A stretch of 64,000 nt of DNA from JACCZX01 sp963801035 (GCA_963801035.1 CAWDDF010000010.1:310001-374000), one strand, 5' to 3'; shown: positions 54,295 through 63,523, numbered from the stretch's first letter. Notes: generated by a model not told the origin, from the letters alone. Numbers and translations are program-made.

Positions 54295-55788
54295 ATGGCG
54301 AAGTTCATTCTGGCGCTTGACCAAGGGACAACCAGCTCTCGAGCAATCGTATTCGATCGCCGAGGGCAGATCATTTCCACCGCGCAGCGGGAGTTTCGGC
54401 AGATTTTTCCGCAACCGGGATGGGTCGAGCACGATGCTGCCGAAATCTGGTCGACCCAACTGCACTGTGCGAACTCCGCGCTACGGCAGGCCGGCGCCAG
54501 CGCACGCGATGTCGCAGCGATTGGTGTAACGAATCAGCGCGAGACGACTGTCATTTGGGATCGGGCTACCGGCGCTCCGATCGCAAACGCCATCGTCTGG
54601 CAGGACCGCCGCACTGCCGAGCGATGCAGGGAGCTACGCAAGCAGGGCCTCGAGTCCGGCGTGACCGAGCAAACCGGGCTGGTGCTCGATCCGTACTTCT
54701 CAGCGACAAAGATCGAATGGCTGCTCGACCACGTGCCCGGAGCGCGAGCGCGTGCTGCACGCGGCGAACTGGCATTCGGCACGATCGATACGTGGCTGAT
54801 CTGGAATCTCACCGGCGGCGCGGAGCACGTCACCGATGTTAGTAATGCGTCTCGCACGCTCTTGCTCGATCTTCATTCGCTTGGATGGAGTGACAAGCTG
54901 CTCGACCTGTTCAGCGTGCCGCGCTCGTTGTTGCCGCGCGTAGTTGCGTCGAGCGAAGTGATCGGGACCACAGTGCCGCAGCTTTTCGGTGAGTCGATTG
55001 CCATCGGTGGCAACGCCGGCGATCAACAAGCCGCGACGTTTGGCCAGGCGTGTTTCGGCGTCGGGATGGCGAAGAATACGATCGGCACCGGTGCTTTCAT
55101 GCTGATGAATGTCGGCGCGCGGCCTCAGGCGTCAGAGAATCGGCTGTTGGCCACCGTAGGTTGGCGGTTAAGGGATCCGGCGAGCACTGCGTACATGCTT
55201 GAAGGCAGCGTCTTCGTAGCGGGTGCGGTGGTGCAGTGGCTACGTGATGGGCTCGGGCTGTTTGCGCGTTCCGACGATGTCGAAGCTCTCGCGCGACAGG
55301 TCGATGATCATGGCGACGTGTTTCTGGTGCCTGGGTTTGCCGGCCTCGGTGCGCCGCACTGGGATGCGGAGGCACGCGGCACAATCGTAGGGTTGACGCG
55401 CGGAACCTCGAAGGCGCACATCGCACGCGCCGCTCTGCAGTCGATCGCGTTTCAGTCGGCCGACGTATTGGCGGCGATGCAGCGCGATGCCCATCAGCCT
55501 TTAACCGAAGTAAGGGTCGATGGCGGCGCGGCAAAGAATGACTTGCTGCTGCAGTTCCAGGCGGACATCACGGGGGTGCCCGTCGTGCGCCCCCAAGTGA
55601 CGGAGACAACTGCGCTCGGCGCGGCGTATCTCGCCGGACTGGCGACGCATTTCTGGAGCGGTCTCGAAGAAATTTCGAATCTGTGGCGCGCCGAGCGGCG
55701 CTTCGAGCCTGCGATGCAGGCCTCGCAACGCGACGAGCTGATCGCTCGGTGGCATAAGGCGGTCGAGCGTTCCCGAGCTTGGGCGTGA
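54295..55788 (+). CDS. glpK: Glycerol kinase
   Basis: This 497-residue FGGY kinase phosphorylates glycerol to glycerol 3-phosphate. Motifs are LALDQGTTSSRAIVFD, GVTNQRETTVIWD, YFSATKIEWLLD, GGNAGDQQAATFGQ, TIGTGAFMLMN and VDGGAAKNDLLLQF. A TATGCT hexamer ends nine bases before ATG; no clear Shine-Dalgarno. It forms an operon with glpD, the stop being about 9 bp before the glpD ATG. No facilitator or GlpR gene is present. Confidence 0.95.
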   Translation: MAKFILALDQGTTSSRAIVFDRRGQIISTAQREFRQIFPQPGWVEHDAAEIWSTQLHCANSALRQAGASARDVAAIGVTNQRETTVIWDRATGAPIANAIVWQDRRTAERCRELRKQGLESGVTEQTGLVLDPYFSATKIEWLLDHVPGARARAARGELAFGTIDTWLIWNLTGGAEHVTDVSNASRTLLLDLHSLGWSDKLLDLFSVPRSLLPRVVASSEVIGTTVPQLFGESIAIGGNAGDQQAATFGQACFGVGMAKNTIGTGAFMLMNVGARPQASENRLLATVGWRLRDPASTAYMLEGSVFVAGAVVQWLRDGLGLFARSDDVEALARQVDDHGDVFLVPGFAGLGAPHWDAEARGTIVGLTRGTSKAHIARAALQSIAFQSADVLAAMQRDAHQPLTEVRVDGGAAKNDLLLQFQADITGVPVVRPQVTETTALGAAYLAGLATHFWSGLEEISNLWRAERRFEPAMQASQRDELIARWHKAVERSRAWA

Positions 55789-55796
55789 CGCGCCGC

Positions 55797-57245
55797 ATGG
55801 TGATTGAGCGCGAGCGATTGCTCGCACAGTTGCGGGAATCGCGCGAGTGGGACGTGGTTGTCATCGGCGGCGGAGCAACCGGCCTTGGCATCGCAGTCGA
55901 TGCGGCGGCGCGCGGCTTTCGGACCGTTCTAATCGAGGCGCGCGACTTTGCGAGCGGAACGTCGAGCCGCAGCACGAAGTTGATCCACGGGGGCGTGCGC
56001 TATCTCGCACAGGGCAACTTGAAGCTCGTGCGCGAGGCGCTGTACGAGCGCGCGCTGCTGCTCGCGAATGCGTCGGCGCTGGTGCGACCGCTCAAATTTA
56101 TCGTTCCGTGTTACCGGCCATTTGAGCGCGAGGTGATGCGCATGGGCCTCGGCGTCTACGACGCGCTTGCAGGCAAGCAGGGCATCGGCGATACGCACTG
56201 GCTATCGCGTGAAGAGACGATCGTGCAGTTACCCGGCGTCAAACGCGACGGTCTGCGTGGTGGCGTCGCTTACTGGGACGCGCAATTCGACGATGCACGC
56301 GTGGCGATCGCTCTGATGCGCACTGCCGTGCGACTTGGAGCTGTGGCAATCAATTACGTCGAAGCTGATGAATTCAAAAAAGACGGTGGGCGCGTCAGCG
56401 CAATCGTTACGCACGACGTCCATACTAAAGAGCGTTTTGAATTGCGCGCCAAGGTGATCTTCAACGCAAGCGGCGTGTGGGCCGATGAGCTGCGTCGGCG
56501 GGCTGATCGTTCTGTTGCTGCGCTGACCGCAACCAGCCGCGGGTCGCATGTGGTGCTGCCTGCATCATTTCTGCCTGGCTCAACCGGGATGATGATTCCG
56601 AGGACCGCCGATGGCCGTGTTCTGTTCGCGATTCCATGGCAGGAGCACGTGATGATCGGAACAACCGACGTCGCGGCCGATGGTGCGTCATGGCAGCCGC
56701 AGGCATCGGATGCTGAAGTTCAGTTCATTCTTGAGACCGCGCGCAGCTATCTGCAATCACCGCCTGCCGAGAGCGACGTTCTAGCGACGTTTGCGGGACT
56801 GCGCCCGCTGTTCTTTCCGCGCGCCGCGAACGAAGCGAAAGCAACCAAAAAAATCTCGCGCGAGCATGCCATCGTGGTCGAACACGAGAATCTGGTCACT
56901 GTGATCGGCGGCAAGTGGACGACCTATCGAAAGATGGCGCTCGACGCGATCGATCAGGCGATCAGTATTGGGTTGCTCGCTGAGCGACCATGCACAACCG
57001 CTGCGTTGAAGCTTGACGTTGATGATCAGATTGAAGCTGCTTGTCGGACGGCGCAGCGTGCCGCGCTGGAGCAGCGAGACGATCGTGAGATCGAAGAGTT
57101 CGTCCGACTGTCCGCGCGGTATGAGCAGGCTAGAACAGCCGAAGATGTAATGGCGCGTCGGCTCCGGGTCGCATCCCTGGACCGCAAAGCAGCCGCGCGA
57201 CTAACACCGCTCGTCAGCGCTGCGCTATCAGCTCGATCTGCCTGA
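55797..57245 (+). CDS. glpD: FAD-dependent glycerol-3-phosphate dehydrogenase
   Basis: This protein has about 482 residues from ATG 55797; GTG 55785, which overlaps the glpK stop as GTGA, is an equally possible start. It oxidises glycerol 3-phosphate to dihydroxyacetone phosphate at the inner membrane and passes electrons to ubiquinone. Motifs are VVVIGGGATGLGIAVDAAA (FAD), GTSSRSTKLIHGGVRYL, FNASGVWADELRR, GRVLFAIPWQEHVMIGTTD and VTVIGGKWTTYRKMA. It completes a minimal glycerol pathway with glpK. Confidence 0.94.
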   Translation: MVIERERLLAQLRESREWDVVVIGGGATGLGIAVDAAARGFRTVLIEARDFASGTSSRSTKLIHGGVRYLAQGNLKLVREALYERALLLANASALVRPLKFIVPCYRPFEREVMRMGLGVYDALAGKQGIGDTHWLSREETIVQLPGVKRDGLRGGVAYWDAQFDDARVAIALMRTAVRLGAVAINYVEADEFKKDGGRVSAIVTHDVHTKERFELRAKVIFNASGVWADELRRRADRSVAALTATSRGSHVVLPASFLPGSTGMMIPRTADGRVLFAIPWQEHVMIGTTDVAADGASWQPQASDAEVQFILETARSYLQSPPAESDVLATFAGLRPLFFPRAANEAKATKKISREHAIVVEHENLVTVIGGKWTTYRKMALDAIDQAISIGLLAERPCTTAALKLDVDDQIEAACRTAQRAALEQRDDREIEEFVRLSARYEQARTAEDVMARRLRVASLDRKAAARLTPLVSAALSARSA

Positions 57246-57252
57246 GGCGCGC

Positions 57253-57278
57253 AAAAAAAAGCCACTCGATCGAGTGGC
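57253..57278 (-). terminator. Rho-independent terminator of the first porin gene
   Basis: The perfect palindrome GCCACTCGATCGAGTGGC, followed on the minus strand by eight T (A run at 57253-57260), sits 25 bp past the porin stop. It also lies between the convergent glpD and porin genes. Confidence 0.85.
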
Positions 57279-57303
57279 CTTAATGGTAAGAAGTTGTTAA
57301 GAC

Positions 57304-58462
57304 CTAGAACAGGTGACGGATACCCATTGTGTACTGCTTACGGTCGAATGTTGAGCGCGCGAGATCAGTGGTCACGCCCGTCGCCAAATTGGTGCTTGGT
57401 AGGTCTTCGTCGCTGTCCGAGTAATTGATGTACAGGTTGGTGCGGCGTGACAACGGGTACGTGTACGCGATGCCCCATACCGTCCGGTCGCGTTCGCGAC
57501 TGAACTGGTTGGTCGGCGTCGCAACAGGACCCAAGACAACGTTGGTGCTATCGCCGTTGCGGTCCTGGTACGACCCCAGAATGGCTGCCGCCGAACAGAG
57601 GCACGCTTACCCCGACCATCCAGGCATCGGCGTCGGCACCGGCGTCGGGCTGCAGGCCGATCCCTGCCGTGTAGTAAACATGGTCTTCCTTGGCGTAGGC
57701 TCCATGAAGCTTCAGGAACTTCAGATCAAACGTGGCACCAATTTGGAGCTGCTTCTGATCCGAGGCGCCTCCCGAGATCAGCGGAGTGGCGGCCGTACCC
57801 ACTAATGGAGCTGGCTCGAGCTGGTCGTACGTCAGCGCGACATAGAACGGACCTCCGCCCCACGAAACGCCGGTGAACAAGACCTTATTGTTGTTGCCGC
57901 TGCCCGCCGCTTCCTGCCCGGCCGCATTGAACGAGTAGCCGACACCGAACTTGAAGCCGCCCCAAGAGGGCGACTGATACAGCACGGAATTGTCTAGGCG
58001 CTGTGAGCCGGAGGTGTTAAACGTCGAGCCCAGCGAGGAATCACCGAAACCGGTGCCGAACGGATCGACAATGCCGAACATGTCGAAGGAACCGGTGCCC
58101 GATGAAAATGTTGCGATTCGGCCACCTACTAAGGTGCCCCAGCCACCGGACAAACCGCCCCACGCTTGACGGCCGAACAACCGGCCGCCTTGAGCCTGCG
58201 TCCCATCATCAATGTTGAACCCGCCCTCGAGCGTGAAGACCGCGTTCAAATTGGGGGACAGCGCTTCCGAACCGCGAATGCCCCAGCGGTTGCCAGATTG
58301 ATGACCGCCGTTAATGCCGCTGGTAGAGGACGCACCGCTGACATCCGGATCGTTGTATTGATAGTTGACATCGATGATGCCGTACAGCGTTACGTTCGAC
58401 TGTGCGAGCGCAGCGCCTGAGAAAGCACCGAATACGGCCAGTGCTATCAGATTCTTTTTCAT
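57304..58462 (-). pseudogene. Gram-negative OmpC-like porin, one frame change
   Basis: This is a porin of the betaproteobacterial 16-strand type. It starts MKKNLIALAVFGAFSGAALAQ (signal), then SNVTLYGIIDVNYQY and SGNRWGIRGSEALSPNLNAVF, the family's N-terminal landmarks, with RQAWGGLSGGWGTLVGGR. The first frame stops at 57548. Skipping one base within the GGCGGC near 57588 continues AAILGSYQDRNGDSTN into the second frame and reaches the normal C-terminal YTMGIRHLF with terminal Phe. Corrected length is about 385 residues. Either an assembly indel or a broken porin. A CTAGGAGAG ribosome site precedes the ATG. Confidence 0.87.
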
Positions 58463-58648
58463 TTAAAGCTCTCCTAGCTGGTGATGGGATTTCTTTTACG
58501 CCACGGCCCCGCACGAGCCGCCACGCGAATGAAGCGCTCCCCTAAGGAAGTTGAACAGATTCTTTCAGAGGAGCCATGACAAGGCAAAGAAACCCTGCGA
58601 AAACTCCCGAATTTAAGTAATGCGTGTTGCAGTCAGACAACAGCCGAA

Positions 58649-58684
58649 ACGGGGCCGTAAGAATTGCCTGTTCGACGGCCCCGT
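58649..58684 (-). terminator. Hairpin downstream of the second porin gene
   Basis: ACGGGGCCGT and ACGGCCCCGT form a perfect 10-bp stem with a 16-base loop, 18 bp past the second porin stop. On the minus strand it is followed by only a short T stretch, so termination is probable but not certain. Confidence 0.55.
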
Positions 58685-58702
58685 ATAACTGTTGCAGTTC
58701 AA

Positions 58703-60093
58703 TCAAAAACTATGGCGCATTCCCAACTGAAGCGCACGCGCATCTTCGCCGGGTCCGGTGGTCCAGCCGGTCGCGTACCCGGCCGATTGCAGGCTCATGC
58801 GCGACTGATCACTGTTGTCCATGAAAGCGGCGGCTGCATACAGTTGCGTACGGCGTGAAAAGTCATAGAAGTACGCGACACCGTAATGACTGGCCTTGGC
58901 ATCTTGCGTTGCCCAGGCCGAACGGCCATCGTCCTTGCCGTAGTTATAGACGCCATACAGCGTGCTGTTGCCGAAGCGCCACGACGCTCCGAAGTGATAC
59001 GCCTTCGAGTCGGTGGGTCCAACCAGACCGCGCATCGTGTCGATGTCGTAGGGGTTGAGCTGCAGACCACCCAGGAGTCCGGCGATCGCCGCCAGGCTTC
59101 CCCGCCGGCTGAAATCACCACGTTCTGAATGTCGGCCGGTTGCAGAATGGGATTCTCGTTCTCGCGCTGCAGGTACTGGGCGTACAGCCTGACCGGCCCG
59201 AATCCAACGTAACCGCCGGCGTTCAATAGCTTCAGGCCGGTTCTCTTCTGCGGGCTGGCTCCGGTATTGAACGGAACCACGTTGTCGTGGTTGTAGCCGA
59301 TACCGACGCCCCACCTTTCTGCGTTGTATTGCAGGTTGCCGCCGTAAAAGTCATCGCCGCTTTGCGGCGAGGTAGCCCGCTCATTGCGCTGCCCTTCGGA
59401 ACCACCAAACCCGTACATCGCCGACGCGGTGAAGCCTCGCAGCTCGATGCGGTATTGCACGGAGTTGTTGGCGCGGATCTTCAGCGTGTTGAAGCCCTGC
59501 CCAAAGTGCAACGCAGTCTGATCGCCCATCACGTTGAATTTGTTCAGGACTTCGTACGCGGGCGTGTACTGCCGGCCGAGGAAAAAGCCGCCCACAGGAG
59601 TTACTAGACCCCCCCACGCTTGGCGATCAAACAACGCGCCAACTGAGTTCACCCCCGTGATCGACTGCAGCAAGAAGTTATTGACTGCGTTCAAACCACC
59701 AACCACGGTCGGCTGTAAGGCCGCGGGCACTTGGACCGCCGGTGGCGTCGTCACGAAGGCGACGCCCGGACACACGGTGGGTGCGGTGGCGGGTGCATCG
59801 TTGGCGCGACACCAATAAAGCGCGCCGTTGTTGCTCGTGCTGCCGGTATCTGCCTCAATCCTGCTCTCCAGCGTGAACAAGGCGCGCCATCCGGGCCTCA
59901 ACTCTTCGGAACCACGGATACCCCAGCGCGATCCGGCCGAGATTCCGCTTTGAAGGCGCGTGGCGTCTATGCTGCCGACGTCGAGATTTTCGATGCCTAC
60001 GTCGACAATGCCGTACAGCGTGATCGAGCTTTGCGCATGGGCGGCAACTGGAAATGCGCATGCAAGCGCCACCGTCAACAGACTCTTCCGCAT
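58703..60093 (-). pseudogene. Second OmpC-like porin, one frame change
   Basis: This is a tandem porin, same family and strand as the one at 57304. The signal is MRKSLLTVALACAFPVAAHA, then QSSITLYGIVDVGIENL, SAGSRWGIRGSEELRPGWRALF, RQAWGGLVTPVGGFFLGRQY. The frame is lost near 59100: restoring one missing G in the run of GGCGGGGAAGC gives SAGG.SLAAIAGLLGGLQLNPYD, then AYHFGASWRFGNSTLYG and the C-terminal ARALQLGMRHSF. Corrected length is about 464 residues, longer than usual because of a Cys-containing loop (YWCRANDAPATAPTVCPG) that could form an extracellular disulphide. It may be an assembly indel or decay. Confidence 0.85.
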
Positions 60094-60224
60094 TCCTGTC
60101 TCCTGGCTCTTTATGTTTTTAGTGCTCTAGTCGAGCAAACCGGTGCGAGAATAACGCCGCACCTGTGCGATTTCGATGCCCTCGATCGCGCAGCAATCGA
60201 TTTCGTGCCATTTACGCAACACCA

Positions 60225-60872
60225 ATGACACCGCCGCGATTGAGCCCAGTTGATCAGTTGATCGCAGCGGCAGACCGTGCGCTGCGAACACTTGCGTCAG
60301 ATCCGCTGGCCACACGCGCCAGTCCTGCCAATGCTGTGTCCATAGACGGCGCGTCGCTGTCGGAGCGCGAGCGACGCGAGGCTGCTGCGCTGATGCGCGT
60401 CAATCATGTCGGCGAGGTTTGTGCGCAAGCGATGTACGACGCGCAGGCGCTTGCTGCAACCGAGCCGGAATTGCGCGAAAAGTTTGTTAGCGCTGCGCAG
60501 GAGGAGGCCGACCATCTCGCCTGGACGCGCCAACGAATCCACCAGCTAGGGGGCCGCACCAGCTTGCTGAACCCTTTGTGGTACGCCGGAGCATTTGCGA
60601 TTGGCACCGCGGCGGCGAGGATGGGCGACCGAGTGAGCCTCGGCTTTCTTGCCGAAACAGAACGGCAGGTCGAACGGCATTTGCAGAGCCACCTCGAGCG
60701 ATTACCGGCGGCTGACCTTGAGTCGCGCGCGATCGTCGCGCAGATGAAGCGCGAGGAAGCGCAGCATGCCGACTCCGCGGTTGACAGAGGCGCAGCCACG
60801 CTGCCGTATCCCGCGCGCCTGGCGATGCGGCTCGCAGCACGGCTGATGACGAAGACCGCGCACTACCTGTGA
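60225..60872 (+). CDS. coq7: Demethoxyubiquinone hydroxylase Coq7
   Basis: This 215-residue membrane-associated di-iron hydroxylase catalyses the penultimate ubiquinone step. The ferritin-like ligands are visible in ALMRVNHVGEVCAQAMYDAQ (Glu), SAQEEADHLAWTRQRI (ExxH), and QMKREEAQHADSA (ExxH). NPLWYAGAFAIGTAAARMGD supplies the membrane-binding helix. The start at ATG 60225 is preferred over an upstream ATG at 60165 that has no conserved sequence behind it. It is convergent with the OsmC gene, three bases between stops. Confidence 0.94.
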   Translation: MTPPRLSPVDQLIAAADRALRTLASDPLATRASPANAVSIDGASLSERERREAAALMRVNHVGEVCAQAMYDAQALAATEPELREKFVSAAQEEADHLAWTRQRIHQLGGRTSLLNPLWYAGAFAIGTAAARMGDRVSLGFLAETERQVERHLQSHLERLPAADLESRAIVAQMKREEAQHADSAVDRGAATLPYPARLAMRLAARLMTKTAHYL

Positions 60873-60875
60873 AAC

Positions 60876-61295
60876 CTAGACCTCTTCGATTTGCACCGAA
60901 TGGGTAATCGTGGCGGTTTTGGCGAGCATGGCAGTCGCCGAACAATATTTCTCGTGTGAAAGCTGTACGGCGCGCAGTACTGCCTCGCGACTCAGCGCGG
61001 TTCCACGCACGGTAAATTGCATATCGATACGCGTGAAGACCTTGGGATCTTCGGGTGCGCGCTCGGCGCTTAGCTGCACCGTGCAGCCGCTCACCCGATG
61101 CCGACCGCGCTGCAGGATCAACACGACGTCATACGCAGCACAGCCACCGGTCCCTGCAAGAAGCATTTCCATGGGGCGGGGGGCCAGATTGCGCCCGCCG
61201 CCATCGGGTGCGCCATCCATGGCTACGGAATGGCCGCTTCCCGTCTCCGCTATGAAGCTCATTCCTTCACCGGTCCACCGCACGGAACACTGCAA
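60876..61295 (-). CDS. OsmC family redox protein
   Basis: This 139-residue protein is of the OsmC/YhfA type. The reactive cysteine pair is in LLAGTGGCAAYDVVLIL and LSHEKYCSATAMLA, as in organic-hydroperoxide-reducing or related OsmC proteins. The preceding PDGGGRNLAPRPMEM is the family N-terminal landmark. It is cytoplasmic. The exact substrate is not predictable. Confidence 0.9.
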   Translation of the reverse strand: MQCSVRWTGEGMSFIAETGSGHSVAMDGAPDGGGRNLAPRPMEMLLAGTGGCAAYDVVLILQRGRHRVSGCTVQLSAERAPEDPKVFTRIDMQFTVRGTALSREAVLRAVQLSHEKYCSATAMLAKTATITHSVQIEEV

Positions 61296-61443
61296 GATTT
61301 CGTTCCTCCATCACACTGCTGCGGCGACGCAACAGTTGCCTTGCGAAGCAGCTCAGCAGCGGTTCTAGCGCCTAAATCATTGATTATTAGGTTTTGTTAT
61401 CGCATTCGATGCCATTGAAATTTATTATGAGCGTGGTTTTGCC

Positions 61444-61471
61444 TTGCGCTGCACCAATGTCGTGAGATACT
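61444..61471 (+). promoter_or_regulatory. Candidate promoter upstream of the rplM leader
   Basis: TTGCGC, 16 bases, then GATACT preceded by TGA (an extended -10). A transcript would begin near 61478 and meet a strong terminator 30-60 bases later. This falls in the 320-bp gap between the OsmC gene and rplM; nothing else was recognised upstream of 61440. Confidence 0.4.
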
Positions 61472-61477
61472 GCGAAC

Positions 61478-61537
61478 TTGTCTCCTCCACCCTTATCGGT
61501 GGTTTCGGCCCAGACCCTTCGTCTGGGCCGTTTTTTT
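61478..61537 (+). ncRNA. Candidate short terminated RNA or attenuator leader before rplM
   Basis: About 60 bases between the candidate promoter and the terminator can fold into two adjacent hairpins: CCACC/GGTGG (61487-61502) and the terminator stem. No open frame of note is present. It could be an autonomous small RNA or a regulated leader of the ribosomal-protein operon. Not matched to a known RNA family. Confidence 0.35.
61506..61537 (+). terminator. Strong Rho-independent terminator upstream of rplM
   Basis: A perfect 10-bp stem, CGGCCCAGAC/GTCTGGGCCG, with a five-base loop, is followed by seven T (61531-61537). It points toward rplM, 78 bp before its start codon, so it must be bypassed or followed by a second promoter. 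Confidence 0.88.
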
Positions 61538-61545
61538 AGGCCGCC

Positions 61546-61575
61546 TTGCGTCGCAACCCCTTGAACGAATAGAAT
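61546..61575 (+). promoter_or_regulatory. Candidate rplM-rpsI promoter
   Basis: TTGCGT, 18 bases, TAGAAT. It lies immediately after the terminator and 40 bases before the rplM ATG, and could drive the ribosomal-protein operon independently of the upstream leader. Confidence 0.5.
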
Positions 61576-61615
61576 TTCGGGTTCCGCTGCGTCCGCACCG
61601 AGTATTGAGCGCTCC

Positions 61616-62044
61616 ATGAAAACGTTTTCTGCAAAGCACCACGAGGTTCGACGGGACTGGCTGCTCGTCGACGGTAACGAAAAAGTAGTAGGCCGTCTTG
61701 CCAGCCAAATCGCGCTCCGCCTGCGCGGCAAGCACAAGCCAGAGTACACGCCCCACGTTGATACCGGCGATTACATTGTCGTGGTCAACGCGGCGAAGCT
61801 TCGCATGACCGGCAATAAAAGCGAAGACAAGACTTACTACCGTCACAGCGGTTATCCGGGTGGCGTCTACGAGACGAACTTCAAGAAAATGCAGGAGCGT
61901 TTTCCGGGTCGCGCGTTGCATCTCGCGGTGAAGGGCATGCTTCCTAAGGGCCCCCTTGGTTACGCGATGATCAAGAAGCTGAAAATCTACGCAACGGACG
62001 AGCACCCGCACACTGCACAACAGCCCAAGGCTCTCGAAATCTAA
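61616..62044 (+). CDS. rplM: 50S ribosomal protein L13
   Basis: This protein has 142 residues, the standard bacterial length. It begins MKTFSAKHHEVRRDWLLVD, with VVGRLASQIALRLRGKHK, YTPHVDTGDYIVVVNA, KTYYRHSGYPGG and the C-terminal LKIYATDEHPHTAQQPK. It is an early-assembly protein of the large subunit and is co-transcribed with rpsI in the usual order. Confidence 0.97.
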   Translation: MKTFSAKHHEVRRDWLLVDGNEKVVGRLASQIALRLRGKHKPEYTPHVDTGDYIVVVNAAKLRMTGNKSEDKTYYRHSGYPGGVYETNFKKMQERFPGRALHLAVKGMLPKGPLGYAMIKKLKIYATDEHPHTAQQPKALEI

Positions 62045-62087
62045 TGCGAACGTCGACAACGAGCGCTAACGAACGATTGGTACAAAC

Positions 62088-62480
62088 ATGATCGGCAATT
62101 ACAACTATGGAACCGGGCGCCGCAAGAGTTCGGTCGCGCGCGTATTCATCAAGCGAGGCACTGGCGCGATCGTGATCAACGGCCGCTCGATCGACGAATA
62201 TTTCCAGCGCGAAACGGGCCGCATGATCGCGCGGCAGCCGCTGGCGCTGACCAATCACATCTCGACGTTCGATGTGCAAGTCAACGTTCATGGTGGCGGC
62301 GAATCCGGCCAGGCCGGTGCGGTGCGCCATGGCATCGCGCGGGCCTTGATCGACTATGACGAAACGTTGAAGCCCGCGCTGTCTGGTGCAGGCCTGGTTA
62401 CGCGTGACGCGCGCGAAGTCGAGCGCAAGAAGGTCGGTTTCCGCAAGGCACGGCGTCGCAAGCAATTCTCGAAGCGATAG
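62088..62480 (+). CDS. rpsI: 30S ribosomal protein S9
   Basis: This protein has 130 residues, the standard length. YGTGRRKSSVARVFIKRGTG, GRSIDEYFQRETGRM, GGGESGQAGAVRHGIARAL and the C-terminal ARRRKQFSKR tail, which reaches the P-site tRNA in the ribosome, are all present. It lies 43 bp after rplM. The 235 bp that follow contain no recognised gene. Confidence 0.97.
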   Translation: MIGNYNYGTGRRKSSVARVFIKRGTGAIVINGRSIDEYFQRETGRMIARQPLALTNHISTFDVQVNVHGGGESGQAGAVRHGIARALIDYDETLKPALSGAGLVTRDAREVERKKVGFRKARRRKQFSKR

Positions 62481-62715
62481 GACGAGCGCGCTATCGGCGC
62501 GTCTCGGATCACTCTTAAGTACTCAGCCCTGTTTTGGGGATGCGTGTTTGCGATACATCCAATCGCGGCACGATCTCGGTCGTTGCCCGCCCTATACTGC
62601 TCGCGGGAGAAGTTGGGGCGACGGCGTGTTGCGAAGCTGCTTCTCCTGACCGGACGCTAGGCGTGGGTCGGGTGCACGGGAGGCCTGCTTTGCATCAATC
62701 TGCCTGCTCAATCGG

Positions 62716-63516
62716 ATGAGACGAAAGCGTTGGTTGCGCAGCAACCCTGCCAACGCGATGCGAGTCGCCGTTCGTAGCGAGCTTCCATGGCGCGCGAAGG
62801 CGATGCTTCTGCTGGCGGCGATGCTGATCGTTGGGCTGATCGTCGCCGCTGCGCTGGTCGCGTTCGGCAGTCGCCCTTCGGTGCCGTTGGAAGTGGGCAT
62901 GCTGTCGGCGGAGATCGAGCGGCTGACGGCCGACGCGAAACAGGCGGTCGCCGAACGAGACAGCAAGCTTGCGCTACTAGTGCAGCTGGAAAATCAGCAG
63001 AAGATCGATCGTGCAGCGTCGGAGCAGGTGCAAGCTCAGCTGAAGGCTCTCGAAAACGAGAACGCGCGTTTGAAAGAAGACCTGGCGTTTTTCGAAAGCC
63101 TGCTTCCTACTCCAAGCAATGCGAAGGGCGTTGTCATTCGCAGCTTCCGGCTGCAGGCCTTGAACGACTCTGAGCGCGACAGTGGCAAGGAGCCGGTCAG
63201 AAAAGCGAGTCGCAAACCTGGAGATGAACCGCAGGCATTGCGTTATCGGCTGTTGGTTCAGCAAAGCGGCCGACCCGAGCGCGATTTTGTTGGTGCGGTG
63301 TCACTGACGGTCAGCTTGCAGCAGGGTGGCCGTCCATGGGTTCTGCAGCTACCGGACTCCACAATTCCCGATGCCGGCCCGCCGCCGTTGGCGTTTCGGC
63401 ATTACCAGCGCGTAGAAGGAACCTTTGAGCTTCCCGAAGGAGCGGTCGTGCGATCGGTACTCGTGAAGATCCAGTCAAACGGTGAAGTCCGCGCGCAGCA
63501 AACTTTCACGATGTGA
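62716..63516 (+). CDS. DUF6776-type membrane-anchored coiled-coil protein
   Basis: This 266-residue protein has one N-terminal transmembrane helix (AMLLLAAMLIVGLIVAAALVA), then a coiled coil over residues about 60-130 (LSAEIERLTADAKQAVAERD, LKALENENARLKEDLAFFE), and a beta-rich C-terminal periplasmic domain (GAVSLTVSLQQGGRP, VRSVLVKIQSNGEV). It is the conserved unknown that precedes bactofilin in betaproteobacteria. It ends seven bases before the bactofilin start, so an envelope-scaffold role next to bactofilin is plausible. Confidence 0.83.
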   Translation: MRRKRWLRSNPANAMRVAVRSELPWRAKAMLLLAAMLIVGLIVAAALVAFGSRPSVPLEVGMLSAEIERLTADAKQAVAERDSKLALLVQLENQQKIDRAASEQVQAQLKALENENARLKEDLAFFESLLPTPSNAKGVVIRSFRLQALNDSERDSGKEPVRKASRKPGDEPQALRYRLLVQQSGRPERDFVGAVSLTVSLQQGGRPWVLQLPDSTIPDAGPPPLAFRHYQRVEGTFELPEGAVVRSVLVKIQSNGEVRAQQTFTM

Positions 63517-63523
63517 GGTAACC

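Noticed and set aside
62583..62598. TTGCCC ... TATACT as a promoter before the coiled-coil gene
   Set aside because: The spacing between the hexamers is only four bases and no alternative -35 was found at the right distance.
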